Source of the DNA: Gymnopus androsaceus JB14
Taxonomy: Eukaryota > Basidiomycota > Agaricomycetes > Agaricales > Omphalotaceae
Length of the DNA stretch: 64,000 bases
Assembly: GCA_009733575.1 (NCBI GenBank)
Contig: ML769389.1
Location: 434,001-498,000, forward strand
Direction of reading: 5' to 3'
Shown: positions 10,273 to 22,817 of the stretch, one piece after another
Position numbering within the stretch: the stretch's first letter is position 1
Layout: each line of letters begins with the position of its first letter
Position numbers and translations under genes: made by a program
The notes under the pieces: model-generated
The model's input: only the letters and a program-made list of their open reading frames with translations
Told to the model about the DNA's origin: nothing
Database searches by the model: none

Positions 10273-12323
10273 ATGGCTACCAAGAGACTTTCGAAAATTT
10301 TGTCCTGGATGTCGCCTGCTTCCAAGGGGCACAACAAAACCGAGTCTTCGGTTTCACAAGAAGCACCCGCACCAGCAGAAACAGTTGCTGCTGCTCCTTC
10401 CTCCGATGCAAAACCTGAAGTAAACGGACACAGCAAGGACTCGAAGTGGAGTAATCTCCCAAACTTTGACGAATTGCCAATGTTCAAAGACATGAAGGGA
10501 TGTGCGTGGGAGGTCTGGGGAAAGACTGACCAGCTTGGTACTATCAATCTATTAACGGACGAGGTAGTGAAAAGGGCTGCGTCTGAGGAAATCATGTAAG
10601 TGCGTACTGCTCCCGTTCAAACCGTCTATTCTGAACTTGGTTTGTGGCGCACGCAGAACAGGAGTGACTGTTTCATTAAATTGGTTAGTTGTTGGTGTAC
10701 AGCTCTCTATGTTCTTTCATCTCACTCGAGTTCTGTATACCCGATTCCTGTACCGATTTAGGCCTCTAAATTTTCCTTCCAAGGTGGGAGCATCTATTAA
10801 TACTGGCGGTCTTTCCTTACAGGAATTGGTATTCCTTTCTACAGCCTCTTTTCGGCCGTAAACATCCTGAAATTAACATGAAGCCTTCCCCAACTCGAGT
10901 AGTTCGGGATGATGAGATCCACATTGTGAGTATCGTATCGCACCAAATATCGTACTGTATGCCGCTCATCATCGTTTCTTGAACAAAGAATACGCAATCG
11001 GGATCTCAGTGGGACGGCCTCAGACATTTTGGGTTGCAAGATCATGGCATTTTTTACAACAAGTGATTTATGTCGCATCTGCGGTAAACGCTGTGACTGA
11101 TGCGTTTCTTCCACAGCACTCCTGCCGAGTCGATGGCGGGTGGATTTATTCCCATTCATGATCCTTGCGCCATCGATCCGTCCATGGCGCATATTGGGAT
11201 CCAAAGTAAGCTCATCATTCTTAAATTATTTTTTTTTTTTGCAATTTCTAATACCTTTACAGATTGGGCAAACCACGGGATCTGCGGGCGCGGTGTCTTC
11301 CTCGATCTAGTCCGATACCATACTGCAGGAACCACTCTTAAGGAATTACCTTACGATCCCTGGACAACGCACGGCTTCACCGCTGCAGAGCTCGAAGCCT
11401 GTGCGAAGAAGCAAGGGGTCACGTTCCGTCAAGGCGATATTTTGATCTTGCGCGCGGGATTCATCCACAAATATCAAAACGCTACGCAAGAAGAGAGGGA
11501 TGCCTTGGCGGAGAGGCCAGAGACGTTGTAAGTTTTGATCCTTGAATCGGTGCCGTTGAGTCTGTGTAAAAGGGCGCCACAGAGCGCCTTTCTGTTTATG
11601 GATGCGATCCTGAAGGACATTTTGAATCTGATTCATCATATTATTCATATAGTGCGGGCATTGAACAATCGGAGGAAATGAAAAAGTTTTTATGGTATTA
11701 TTTCATTTGCTGGGTAATAAACTATTGACCGAGAGGCTCTTCCTTTAGGAATAATCATTTCGCAGCAATAGCTTCAGATCAGCCCGCTCTCGAAGTGAGT
11801 TGTACTTTCTTCTATAGGCTAAAGCTGACCGACCCTTTTAGAGCTGGCCGACGCCGGAAGGTACTGCGCACATGCATCAGGTTAGCTCGACTTGATATAG
11901 ACATACCGTATCGTATTCACTGACGCTCTCTGACTCGAAAGACTTTGTTGGGGTGAGTTTCTCGAAGAAAACACCTCTTGAGAGAATTTACTGACCTTGC
12001 GTAGCCTGTGGGGAATGCCTATAGGTACGTCCATGTCATATGATCGAGGTCCTCGGATGACAAGCTCAACGTGTCCTTCCACCTAGGTGAGATGTTTGAC
12101 GTCGAAAAACTTTCCGACGTGTGTGCGCAGACTGGACGTTATACATTCTTCTTCTCATCGTGGCCACTTGCCATGTGAGTTTCCTCGTGTATCCACTGCC
12201 GGATCGAGCTTATGTCGATTCCTATAGTATTGGCGGGTGTGCAAGTCCTCCGAACGCTGCTGTAAGACGTTTCACTGCCTCAAAGGGACCTCGGACTCAT
12301 TCGTGTTATAGGCCTACTTTTGA
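10273..12323 (+). CDS. cyclase-family metal-dependent hydrolase
   Basis: The first exon (start 10273) has a low-complexity head, then LPNFDELPMFKDMKGCAW and DQLGTINLLTDEVV, the start of fungal members of the putative cyclase/kynurenine-formamidase-like family (PF04199 type). Later exons give FPSKPLFGRKHPEINMKP, DDEIHI, TQSGSQWDGLRHFGLQDHG, NWANHGICGRGVFLDLVRY, GVTFRQGDILILRAGF, NHFAAIASDQPALE, HMHQ, LWGMPIGEMFDVEKL and GGCASPPNAAAYF before TGA at 12321-12323. At least ten short introns were traced, with small exons around HMHQ and TLLG. The canonical HxGTHxDxxxHF motif appears as SGSQWDGLRHF, as is usual in this fungal subfamily. Probably a cytosolic hydrolase; the substrate is unknown. The gene reads through without breaks. 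Confidence 0.85.
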
Positions 12324-13009
12324 TGACTCGGATGACCATGTACTTTTTTCTAAATTCAATTTGTACCAGTATGACGCTGTAATTTATTCTGTCGGTTGAG
12401 CTCAGGTTTGCGTTTCGTATGTGCTTATTTCTGTGACAGCTCCCGACTCGGATAGAGGCGAGTCAGACATGGCACTAAAAAATTCCCTTGGAAAACTACT
12501 CAGTTGAGCTCGGGTTTCTCCAATTCGTCTTTTCGACGACAGCTCCCGACACATTACATAGACGCGCCATCACTGAGCAGTGAGGCAGACGCCGCACGGC
12601 GGAGCGCGAGGCTACCAACACTATCACCGTGTGGGATCCACAAGCTCCCATAGGTTATTTGCTACGTGGTTTTAATTCCATCACATCAAATAGAACAGAG
12701 ATCGATGAGAACACAGAAACACAAGGGCCAGTGCGACCATCATCTTTGTACATACTGTATTAGAATTGAGCCCGAGAATGAGAGTGAGAGAGAGAGAAAT
12801 ACCTTGGATAAAATTTCAGGATCTGTGTCCCATCGCTGTGTACAGAGCAGAGGAGGCTCACGCGACGAGCTGGCATCAAAACGTTCAGAGCCTGGGAAGA
12901 TTCGGCTAAAGCTCCACGTGACCGTAGCGTGTTTGAGACCGGTTGCCGCACGTTATCTCAACTTTCACAGTACCAGCAAGAGGGCAGAGCCTCGTCGCTG
13001 TTGCTCACG
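12324..13009. other. intergenic interval with a partial repeat
   Basis: No gene seen. Two related segments, each starting GTTGAGCTC and ending GACAGCTCCCGAC, occur at about 12394-12455 and 12503-12551. The interval should contain the shugoshin promoter. Confidence 0.4.
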
Positions 13010-14984
13010 ATGAGCAGGAGAGAATCGCGAGTATCGATGAGCGCGAGGCAGAATGATGCTCTGTTCGAATTTGAAAGCTGTAAGTCTTTACAATCTCTGA
13101 ATTTTGTCTAATCTAACTGGTGGCATTTCGCAGTCAAGAAGAAATTCCTACTAGCTAATAAGCATATTACAAAGTCCGTCAATCTATTCTCTACCAACTG
13201 CGCCAGGTCTGATAAAATTTGTGTACAGGCTCAATTCGTCGCTTGCCATGCGAATTGAAGAGCTCAATGCTCAGATATCCACCCTTTACACCGAAAATCT
13301 CCGCCTTCGTGCCTCGGAAATCAATTTGGCAGCCCAACTCAAACGCGAGCGAGAAAAATCAAGGAAAGTTATTGCTGAAACTGAAGCTGCAGTGCGTTCG
13401 AAAGTTTTATTTCTCCTACTTGCGCCCTAAACTCTTGTTCTCAAGGCACTCGGGCTTACCAAACACATGAGCTTCCTTCGACAGGCGTTTTGCATTGCAG
13501 AAGCTCCCTCTTCTTCCTCATCTCCTTCTCCACCCAGAGCCACCCAAAGACCACTTCCGTCTGCAGAATCTCCAAACTCTCCCGTGTATCCCCGCTTATC
13601 CCGACCGCCCACAATTTCTCAGATATACGAAGACGAAGAGCCTTCTGATCCTACAGAGGATGACGATCAAGTAAAGGAGAGATCGCCCAGCCCAAGACGC
13701 AAGTCCAAAACTAAACGACTGTCAGCCTCGCGATTACCTTTACCTGCCCGGATATCCTCACCTCCGCCAATCGACTATCCCACGCCAGGCTTCTCAAAAC
13801 GGAAACCTCTTCGTCGACAGAGCGGCCTTCTTGCCCGACAGGACAGCCCAGTACTTGGCTCTCCTGAGGTTGAGGAAGAAGACGACTTGGCTGCTTTCGA
13901 TGAGCAAGGTGACGAGGAAGAAGAGCCGCCCGTTGTGAAGAAGGAGAAGCGTAAGGTGGCCAAGGACAAGGGTAAAGAGAAGGAGCACGATGTCTCTCTA
14001 CGCAAGAAGCTTCGCGACGAGATGGGGAATGAAGGAAAAAAGTTCAAGTTGGCAGATGTTACCAATTCACCTAGGAGCCGCCCGGCGCAGTCTGCAGATC
14101 CAGGTAAGTCGTCCAAGTACCTTTTTTCTACCAAAACTCTAATTCCTTTCGCCCTAGTCGTGTCTGAAATCGAACTTGAAGTCGCACACTCATCACACAG
14201 TAGACGAGAATTTTTATCGTCTTCGCCTCCAAGACCATCTACTAGTTTCCGTTCTGGATCAACCAGCTATTTACCCACACCGCACAACTCCTCTAGCCCT
14301 CCGGAAATACCCAGCTTGAAACCTTCCATGGACGATCCCGTGCCAGAGCCAGAACCAGCTCCTACTGGGGGTCGGGAGCGTCGTGTGCGGAAGAGCGTCA
14401 ATTATGCTGAACCCAAGCTGAACACGTACGTCGATACAAACTACATAGTTTTCTAAATAACACTTCCCAACAGGAAAATGCGAAACCCCGATTCGGAGCC
14501 AGGTTCGCGAAAACGGAAATCAGCCTCCGCCATTATGTCCAGTCGCTCCGAAAAGCGTATTGAAGTGTCGGAAGCCGATCGGGAGAACGACGATACCGAT
14601 GCTGGGGCTCGTTCATCACTTGAAGGGCCAGCGCCAGGTCAGTCTTCCCGAGCGAAACATCGTACCGTTGCAACTGGCCCAGATCCAACGCAACTGCCGC
14701 TTCCCGCATCGCGACCTGGGTCCTCAGCTGATGCGGCACCTCCCTCGTCTACGATCCTACCGCCGAGACAATCCAAATCCAAATCTCAATCTCGCGCGTA
14801 TCTCAATCTATACGCCGAGGATGATGCAAGCTCCGAGTCGGACGGCGCCGATACAGAGTACGTTCCTTCAAGCGTCACTGGGAAAGGCGGCTCGTCTTGG
14901 GTGACGGATAGAAGAAGAGGTGGGAAGGCTACGACGAGTAAACATGATGATGAAGCCCTCAGGAGACACAGTCTAGCAGTTTGA
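13010..14984 (+). CDS. SGO1: shugoshin, centromeric cohesin protector
   Basis: After a short N-terminus, small exons join as KKKFLLANKHITKLNSSL and AMRIEELNAQISTLYTENLR, the N-terminal coiled coil of shugoshin that recruits PP2A-B56. A long proline/serine/acid-rich disordered middle follows. Near the C-terminus is the basic shugoshin motif RERRVRKSVNYAEPKLNTKM, which binds phosphorylated H2A at centromeres. The last frame ends LRRHSLAV at 14984. At least four introns were traced, at about 13080, 13180, 14105 and 14427. The start at 13010 gives MSRRESRVSMSARQ; an upstream in-frame ATG at 12929 is possible. Length about 600 residues, normal for fungal shugoshins. It protects Rec8/Scc1 cohesin in meiosis and helps sense tension in mitosis. 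Confidence 0.88.
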
Positions 14985-15543
14985 AGGAACAAAGTGGCCG
15001 TCAATTCTTTTTTCTCATTCGGTTCAAGGCTTACCCGCCTATCTCAGGCAGGGTTCATTGGTGTGGATGACATTTATGATTTAGTATGCATTGTAACTTG
15101 AATATGGTTTTTTTTATTTTGTAGTAGATTAGGCCCGTATAGTAGTTCTGAATTTGGCTTGTCTTGTTCACTGGGGTTTCCTAAAAAGGTAATTTGTCTT
15201 CCTTTTAGGGACACTCCGCCGATTAGAAAGAGAGCTGAAACTAGAACGCAGCAACAGGGAAGCCTCGTGGTGAGGTGGCATGAAAATGAAACATATAACA
15301 TAATACACGAGGAGAACGAGAAATACAAAGGAGCTTAAAGCTGTGGTTCAATGCGGAACAGTAACAAGGAAAATATCACCTTGCCAAGTGCAAAGAGGCG
15401 TTTTTAGCCCGCAAAATCTGGTTCAAACGAAAAGGCGAGGCCAACGAGTCGGCCGATAGGGATCTTCAAGTTGTTCTAAGTTGTACATTCTTTGCCGTTT
15501 TCTCGTAGAGCTCGTCATACATGTGAATCGCTAATTGGAATCG

Positions 15544-16071
15544 CTAATTGGTGAACAACCCGCCCATTATATTATCCAGTATCCCAGCAGAAGCCCTTCT
15601 GCCTGTGCTAAAATCTGTCTCGGTAAAGTGCTTGATACCCAAAGCCGAGACCCAAATCAGCACCCAAAGAACTCCTAGCGTCCCGATGACAACGATAGTG
15701 GCTATCATGAAGAGAAAGCCTAGCTCCGAGAGATGATTCATCATCGGTTTTCCGGTCCAGTCATGATTGATGTACCAGCTCTGGGGTAAACTGGCAATGG
15801 TCGTAAGAAGAGAGACGAATACGGCGATTGGCGATGTGAAACGAAAGACTCTCGTCTGAGTGAATTCTGGATCTGCATGGAGCATCGACGCCACTGTCTG
15901 GATGGAGCGACAAAATGAACCGACTGTATCGCGGCAAGATACTGAATTCGATGAAGAAAGGTCGCTGTTATATTGGGGCAGAGTTTCTGAGTTGGAATAT
16001 AGAGACGATGGAATAACGGCAGGACAGTGATACGGTTGGAGAGCAGGCTTGCTGCGCTGGATAGTTGGCAT
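15544..16071 (-). CDS. small fungal multi-pass membrane protein, unknown function
   Basis: A single-exon frame of 175 residues starts MPTIQRSKPALQPYHCP at 16071. The N-terminal 70 residues are polar and serine-rich. Three hydrophobic stretches follow: FTSPIAVFVSLLTTIASL, a second around LGFLFMIATIVVIGTLGV, and the contiguous LWVLIWVSALG. The tail contains GRRASAGILDNIMGGLFTN. I do not recognise a named family. An in-frame ATG upstream at 16188 exists, but the context favours 16071. Located convergently with the shugoshin gene, about 560 bp from its stop. Confidence 0.6.
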   Translation of the reverse strand: MPTIQRSKPALQPYHCPAVIPSSLYSNSETLPQYNSDLSSSNSVSCRDTVGSFCRSIQTVASMLHADPEFTQTRVFRFTSPIAVFVSLLTTIASLPQSWYINHDWTGKPMMNHLSELGFLFMIATIVVIGTLGVLWVLIWVSALGIKHFTETDFSTGRRASAGILDNIMGGLFTN

Positions 16072-16285
16072 GATATAATTGTGTGTAAGGTTAGATACGA
16101 TGGTCGATGTCGAAAGGTGTAGCTGAAACGGATGATGGATGAAAGAGAGGCGCCGTCCCCGCCAACTGTGGCGCCACATGATTCGCAAGCAGCGTCACGT
16201 GTAAAGAATCCTTCTTCTTTCATTTCTTCCATAACCACTATTCACAGTAGGCTAGGCTCCAACTCTGGCGCAGGTCGCTGCCACT

Positions 16286-16773
16286 ATGGCAAAGTCACCT
16301 TCAAGAAAGAAGTTCCTTGATCAAAGCGTGCGTTTGCAATAAAGGCTGTGTCTTCGACTATTAACAAGGGCCTTCTTCAGGATACACTAAAGCTCGCTGC
16401 ATCTATTGCAGAAACACGAGAACAAAAGGCACAGATCACTATTCAAAAGCATCACCAACATACACAGGCATAGCCCGTTTCTATATTCGACTCATTCCCG
16501 GTTTAAATGAATAATACTAGTCTCCAATACAAGGCCTTCCAAAAACACAAAAATTGTCGCCGTCTAAAACAAAACTTGTATGTGGCATTTGTTCCGTCAG
16601 ATCCGTACCGACACTATAGATGATAGAAGGAGATAAAGGCCCAAATCGCCTCTGACAAGGCTCGATTAAAGAAGACCAAAGCTCAACTGCGCAAGAAAGC
16701 TGATGCTGCCGCTTCGGCCCCTGTAGAGAAGACCACCAGTCCTGCACCGAAAAAGCGCGTCTCGTTCGCGTGA
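16286..16773 (+). CDS. candidate small coiled-coil protein (tentative)
   Basis: A possible short gene begins MAKSPSRKKFLDQS at 16286, followed by a GTGCGT donor. Later an open segment reads INKGLLQ and IAETREQKAQ, and another reads AQIASDKARLKKTKAQLRKK with tail PAPKKRVSFA before TGA at about 16773. The lysine/alanine-rich tail looks like genuine coding, but I could not connect the exons into one frame with confidence. No family recognised. Treat the gene model as provisional. Confidence 0.25.
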
Positions 16774-17098
16774 AGGCGGGGCAGTCGTATGGTCACTGTT
16801 TCCAGGTATGTGGTCCGCTATCTAACCACAGCCATTAGTCAAACGAAACGCTTTAGCAACCGACTATCATGCTGGACTGATGATAGCACTTCTCATGTCC
16901 TTAACAGTGCATACTTCATATACTTTAAGCTCTTTACCTGGTTCAATTCTTTGTATGATGACTTGGCCTGATGTTGAAATTCCAGATGTTTTGGATCGTA
17001 TTATGAACCTAGTACGTTAATTCTGAACTTTGACCTTTGTTTTTGCTTTGGGTCGTATGTCGGTCACTAGTTTATAGATTTTAAGCATCAAAATGAAC

Positions 17099-17310
17099 CG
17101 TTGTTGAGGCCGTGAAGAAGCAGGTAGCGCTGATGTCTCGGGAGCGCAAGTATATCTCGATGCATCCGTTATCCGAACCAGCCCCATGTCACTTGGACAC
17201 TTCGCCGATGTAAGCACCAGCACTATCCCTCGAAGTAACATTGTCGAGGCCGTGAAGAACCAGGTAGCGTTGATGTCTCGGGAGCGCAAGTCTATCTCGA
17301 TGCATCCGAA
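17099..17310 (+). repeat. tandem duplication with exon-like unit
   Basis: Two copies about 140 bp apart (17099-17167 and 17241-17310) share roughly 65 bp at over 90 per cent identity. Both can encode VEAVKKQVALMSRERK and both are followed by CTTCGCCGATGTAAG, which looks like an exon end plus splice donor. The duplicated coding-like segment is not connected to any gene I recognise, so it may be a remnant of a decayed gene. Confidence 0.6.
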
Positions 17311-17817
17311 TCAGTCTCAGGTCATTCGAACAACTTCGCCGATGTAAGTACCACTATCCGTCGAAGTTTCATAACTCCCTTTGCTATGTTTTGTTTATTC
17401 CTAACAAATGTGAAGGTCTGGCTCGGCTCTGCCCGTGATCATTGACATTTACAGCTTCTCGCGCCAGACCAGCTCTTGATTAAACCGGCTGTGGGCCGTT
17501 GGTTCCGCATCATACTTTTTTTATTACGGGGCATGTCAATGCTATTACAGTGTTCACCGAAAGTGAATATACTGTAGTAGCACAGTTTCACATTTTTTGT
17601 GTATCTATGATGTCCTAATTCTGCGTTATGCATTGGAGGTTTGAACGGTGTCACGGCGAGCTGGTTCATAGCATTTACCGAGGAAAGATATTTAAGCTAC
17701 ACCACAACCATCCATCAGGACCATTCCTCTCTTGCACTTTCCTCTATAGATATTAGAAGCCTCTCCGCTCCAGAAACTTATACTAAACACCTTTTTAACT
17801 TCCCTCGCTCTATAATA

Positions 17818-18373
17818 ATGTGTCGTCGCAGGCAGTGAGCGTTCTTTGCATTCAAGTTATTCGAGTTCTCACTGATTCTCCTTCTTTTATCAGTGTTCGC
17901 AACATGTATCTCAAATGTGGTCATGCTGTTAATCTTGTAAGTTACTCCACTCATGTTGCGGGCTTTACGCCACTGACACTGACCATGCGGCGCGTTCTGT
18001 TAGCCCGAACAAGAAGTACGTTCTATGAATCTTCCTCGATTCTTCCAACTTAATTGGCCGCCCACAGGTCTCATGCGAGAATGTGAGATGTAAATTCAGC
18101 CCGTTCATCCCACCTATTGTCCCGATTGCACCAGGACCTGCTGGCAATAGTACGTTAAATCTGCTGCGTGCCCTACATTTCCATCGTATTGATTGAACCT
18201 CCCTCCCACCTTCCCACATCCTGTTTTACTCGCACGTTAGCCATCAATACCCGGAGCACTATAGTAAAAGCTCTTCCCCATAGCTCGCAATGACTCTCTA
18301 GCTAATGATATCTCTTACAGATCCCAATATCAACTCCTTTTGTCCCTCTTGCCAAGCTCTCGGATATCGCTAG
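17818..18373 (+). pseudogene. basidiomycete Cys-rich small protein (CGH...TCWQY type), one-base frameshift
   Basis: Exons assemble as MCRRRH, VRNMYLKCGHAVNL, a 12-nt microexon PEQE (18004-18015), VSCENVRCKFSP, then VHPTYCPDCTRTCWQY, HQYPEHY, and NPNINSFCPSCQALGYR with stop TAG at 18371-18373. This matches a common Agaricomycete pattern: CGH, then C..RCKFS, HP..C, TCWQYRQ.PEHY, ..I...CPSC, probably a zinc- or disulfide-bound small protein of unknown role. The frame changes by one base between KFSP and VHPTYC at about 18100 (AGCCCGTTCATC where AGCCCGGTTCATC would keep frame). Either the gene is dead or a base is missing in the assembly. Six exons in 556 bp. Confidence 0.65.
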
Positions 18374-19785
18374 GCACGTCTGGCGAGGCCTGGATAAGGG
18401 GAGCCAGTATTTCAGTACGCTGGGACTCGCCCATATAATACATAGATGATATTAGATGTTTCCAGTTAAAGTAATATAGATTAACACCTGGTGTTAGCTT
18501 GACCTTTGTGTATCAATGTATGTTTGATATGAATCGCTGTGACTTGAATCATACGTCCGAATGAAAGCGCTCTACAAGACGGCTGTTTAGCAGGCGTTCG
18601 TGCCTGGAGAATACTAAATAAAGGTGGACATGCCCTAATTATACATACTTAATTTCATTGAACCTACTTACTGATCAGTGGCTCGATTGAAGTTCCATGC
18701 GTGGAAGTGGGGCTCGCTTCCAGCTATCTGATTTGGGGTGCTCATTCTTTTTTTAGCGGGCAACTTCCCTGCAGGCTCATATAAACTGCGAGTGAAAACT
18801 GAAATCTTGAGAACACTGTCGGCCACTATACTGGAGCCCCCAGCGCCCGTTATCCGGGAACCAGCATAGCATCCTTCTTTCGAAGGTACCGAAGGCACCC
18901 ACATCTGTCAGTGAGATGTTCCTAGTAAGTGAATGAATGTGGATCGGGAAACAGCATCATCCGGTAGTTTCAGGAATCAAAGTAGGAAAACACTGGGCTC
19001 GATGCCTCGAACAACGAGAAGCTGAACCGCTTTACCGATGTTGGGCTTCCCTTTCTTAGTTTGTAGTCACACTCCGACTATTCTCGGAGCTGACGATATT
19101 ATCTCTCTTCACAGAAATTTCTCTTTTACTTGCTCAAGTACGTTCATACAGGAAAGCGCTCCCGCCGATGAATCCCGTTTACGATTGTACGAGAGAAAAT
19201 TATGCCTTAGATACAGATACAGTGCTTCTTCATTAGTTGAAAAAGTTTAAAGAACTAGCAGGCTAGCTAGTTCGTTGAGAAGTCATAGGTGAAAATAGAG
19301 CCAATTTGAATATGAGCTCGAAACACGGCGAACGTTAAACGGATGAATATATATATTCTATGGATTTATGATTTTTTTCCGAGGCTTCGGTATGCTCGAA
19401 AGGTGTGCAACTCAGCGTCGTCACTCGCCTTTTAACCGAGCTCAATTCAGATCCAGCTTCCAGCCACTGGGTCGCATACAGCTCTGAAATTCTAACAATC
19501 GTCTAAAAGCGCCGACAGCCAAATTTCCACAGCCATTCTTCGGAATTCGAAGGCTGTCGAGTAACGTAACTAGACTGGATTTCGGCAAAATACAAAAGAT
19601 GTTCAATGAATTGAACATACAATTTTAGCTCCGGGAGTACTGATAAAATGTAGGTAAAATCCTAGTAAGTTGAAAACTTGTCGAAAACTCGAATTCGATG
19701 CGACGCATTGATTCGTGTGAACGTCGTTGCACGTTACCTGCTTTGGCCGCCGGCAATGGGCGTCTAAGCAATACGAACCTTTCTC
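18374..19785. other. gene-poor interval
   Basis: About 1.4 kb without a gene I can support. A 78-residue minus-strand frame at 18668-18904 has no recognisable features. The right end should include the promoter of the MFS transporter. Confidence 0.45.
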
Positions 19786-22700
19786 ATGTCGTCAAATTCT
19801 GAGCGAGAGCCACTGCTGGCTCGAAGGAGTTCTCTTTCCTACAAGACGCGTCTCGGACCTCATGATATATCAAAGTCCATGAGACATGGCATTTTAGCCG
19901 GTATCTGGATGGCTACGTTTCTTTCGGTACGTTATTGTCATTCCCGCGTAATGCTATCCTCACAACCCCAAATCTCAGTCTGTGAATAGTGAGTATACCG
20001 TGAATCTGAATTTGTGGACTGGATAACGATGTAATTTGGGCCAATAGTGACACTGGTTCCTACAAGTATGTGCTAGCACCCATTCATTTGATGGGAGACA
20101 ATTGACGATCATTGCAATGTAGTGCTACCATCTATATCTTCCGAGTTCCAAAAATCTCATCAAGCCAGTTGGCTAGGGACAGCGTACGCTCTCAATCATC
20201 TGGTGCTTAATTCTGATGTTAAGCCAACATCATCAGTTACCTGCTCGCGACAGCTACATTTACACCCTTATACGGACGCCTAGCAAATGTATTAGGACGA
20301 AGAGGAGCAGCACAACTTGCAGTGCTGTTCACTGGACTGGGCACGGTTGCTTGTGGACTTTCGACCAGTATGGAGATGCTCATCGTTTCACGTTTTGTGC
20401 GCTCTTGTTTTCTTCCCGTCATTCGAGAATTCGTGTCATGACTTTCCATCCAGATTGCCGGTATTGGCGGGGGCGGCATCAATACCATAGCCACGTAAAT
20501 AGTTCATGCTTGCTCCAAGATCTTGCTCCGTTCACCCATGATTTTGCTTTCAGAATCGTTGTCAGTGACATGTATTCTCTAAGGGCCAGTGCTTTTTTGA
20601 CTGATTGTTTACATGAGAACTAATTAATGGTCAATCTTGCGGTATACAGGATAGAGGACTGGCTCAGGGTGTGGCAAGCGTTTTCAATGGAGTCAGCTCT
20701 ATTTTCTTTTGCGAAATCACAATCCTTTTAACATAATTTGCAGATTGGACTAGGCTTCGGCGGTCCTTTAGGCGGCGTGATAACAGACTGGTACTTGAAG
20801 GGCCCTTTTATTTCAACTCAAATCTCTTTATTATATATCTTCTTAGGCTTGGATGGCGCTGGGCTTTCCTTTGTCAGGTGCCCCTGTTCTTCATTTCGCT
20901 GCTGTTGACCACAATCAACCTGCGCTATGTAACAAAGGGCAAAGGAAAGAGTACAAAGGAAGTTCTTAAACGTATCGATTACTTTGGAAGTCTCACATTG
21001 CTAATTTCGGTGTGTTCGTTCGTACAGCGTTTCTGCTTTCTCTAACGGCTAATGTTATGGCCCTAGGTCGGCTCGATGTTAATATTCCTCAGCACACGTT
21101 TCAACGAGAACCTTCCTGTACGCAGCTCTTAAACTACTTTAATTTCCAAAACCGACTAATCGATTATTGACTAGTGGGCCGACGCTAGAGTCATAGTACC
21201 GCTGGTGCTCTCCATCGTATTCTTTTTATCCTTCGTCTTTGTAGAGATTTACGTGGCTCCTGAGCCGGTCCTGGCGCCCTTCCTATTAAAACAGCGTATA
21301 CCTGTTCTAGTCGGAGTATCCAACTTTCTCGTGGCGTCATGCAATTTCTCCATCACCTATTTTTTCCCGATGTGGTTCCAGACTGTCATGTTGACTAACG
21401 CGTCCACTGCAGGTTTGTCTCACTTCTCGAAGAACTCGGTCATATATTTTTCTGATTTTCTTTCATAGGCTTGCATATCCTCCCGAACAGCATCTCAATG
21501 TCTGTGGGATCTGTATTTGCTGGGTGGATGATGCATCGTACCGGAAAGTATAAGATGATCAACTTGATCTTTGGAATCTTCCCTTTCATTGGTACGGTCT
21601 TGATTAGTCAAATTCATGAGAACTCAGGTTGGATTCAGTCGTGGTTCAGTATCGTACGTTCTCTCTGTCCTCATTCATTCTGCTTGGTTCCATGACACAG
21701 GTTTGTATATAGATCCCTATGGGCTTTGGAAATGCCGTGGTTTTGCAAACTATGCTTAGTGCGTTTGTTGAAGGTCTGAATGCGCTGTGGCTGACGTCTT
21801 CCTCTTTTCTTTTCTTTCAAGTTGCTTTGCTGGCACATATCCCTGGTAAATATATTCTCTTTATTCAGCTTTCCAACCAGCGCTGACACCTCATTCATAG
21901 AATCCCATATGGCAGTCGGCACCGGCTTTGGTCAACTTTTCAGAGGAATAGGTAAGTTTCTGTTGCTGTCTCGGTTCCGAGTCCACTGGCTTACAATGAT
22001 TTTTTGACAGGTCAAGTAGGCGGTGTAGCCATCTCGTCTGCGATATTCCAATACAAGCTAGATAATGCTCTTCGGGAGCGCCTTACAATGGATCCTGACG
22101 CTGAAGCGGTATGTTTCCTCTGTTGTGCGAGTCTGACGCTGACTCCCTTTCATATCTTCTAGATAATCACCCACATCCGGCAAAATGCGCGCTCAATCTC
22201 CACGCTGCCTCCAAGACTCCAACGTATCGCACGAGACTCATACGCCGTAAGCCTGAAAACCGTCTTTTTCTTTGCTTCAGTGTCGACTTTGTTGGCTTAC
22301 ATTGCAAGGTTGCCGGTAAGCTTGTACTTTACTATATTTCTGATTGTTTATGACTATTCGTGTACAGATCCCGGAAAAAGAGCTTGATAGTCGTCCTCGA
22401 TCGAATTCTGCTGCAATAGCGCCTCCCCCAACACCGCAACCACAACTTGGTTCGGCTTCGGCTTTGACTTCTAATGTCGTTGGTGAAGACGAACAAGTCC
22501 GCGATGACGATTCAGATTCAGATGAAGACGAGTCCGAGTCAACGACACCAATTCCGACACCAAACGCTGAAGCGATCGAATCACAAGTCGCCTTTTCGCC
22601 GAGTCAAATAAGCGGTAGTATTGATACGAGTCATCCAACGACTCCAACGACGCCGACCCGCATGCGCCACGGTAGTACTAGGCGTCCCGTACGTCGTCTA

Positions 22701-22817
22701 TCGACGTTCGAGTCTCCGGATGGGGTTTTGGATTTGGAGAGTAGAAGGATTGGAGGGTCGGCTAGGTCTTTTGAGACCGGGAGTTGGAGTGGTAGGTCGG
22801 GATCGGTGTCAGGGTGA
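19786..22817 (+). CDS. MFS transporter, vacuolar basic amino acid (VBA/DHA2) type
   Basis: The N-terminus SEREPLLARRSSL contains a dileucine-type EPLL signal typical of fungal vacuolar VBA permeases. The exons then give SISSEFQKSHQASWLGTAY, LATATFTPLYGRLANVLGRR (MFS motif A), IAGIGGGGINTIATIVVSDM, GLGFGGPLGGVITDWLGWRW, KQRIPVLVGVSNFLVASC, LPNSISMSVGSVFAGW and TGFGQLFRGIGQVGGVAISS, giving about 14 hydrophobic segments. A long polar Ser/Pro tail ends at 22817. Likely an H+-coupled transporter of basic amino acids or drugs at the vacuole. One oddity: the splice donor expected after SDMYSLR at about 20583 reads GG rather than GT, so this intron may use another site or the gene may be impaired. 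Confidence 0.8.

Noticed and set aside
18668..18904. 78-residue minus-strand frame
   Set aside because: No family character or start context, and no continuation through splice sites.
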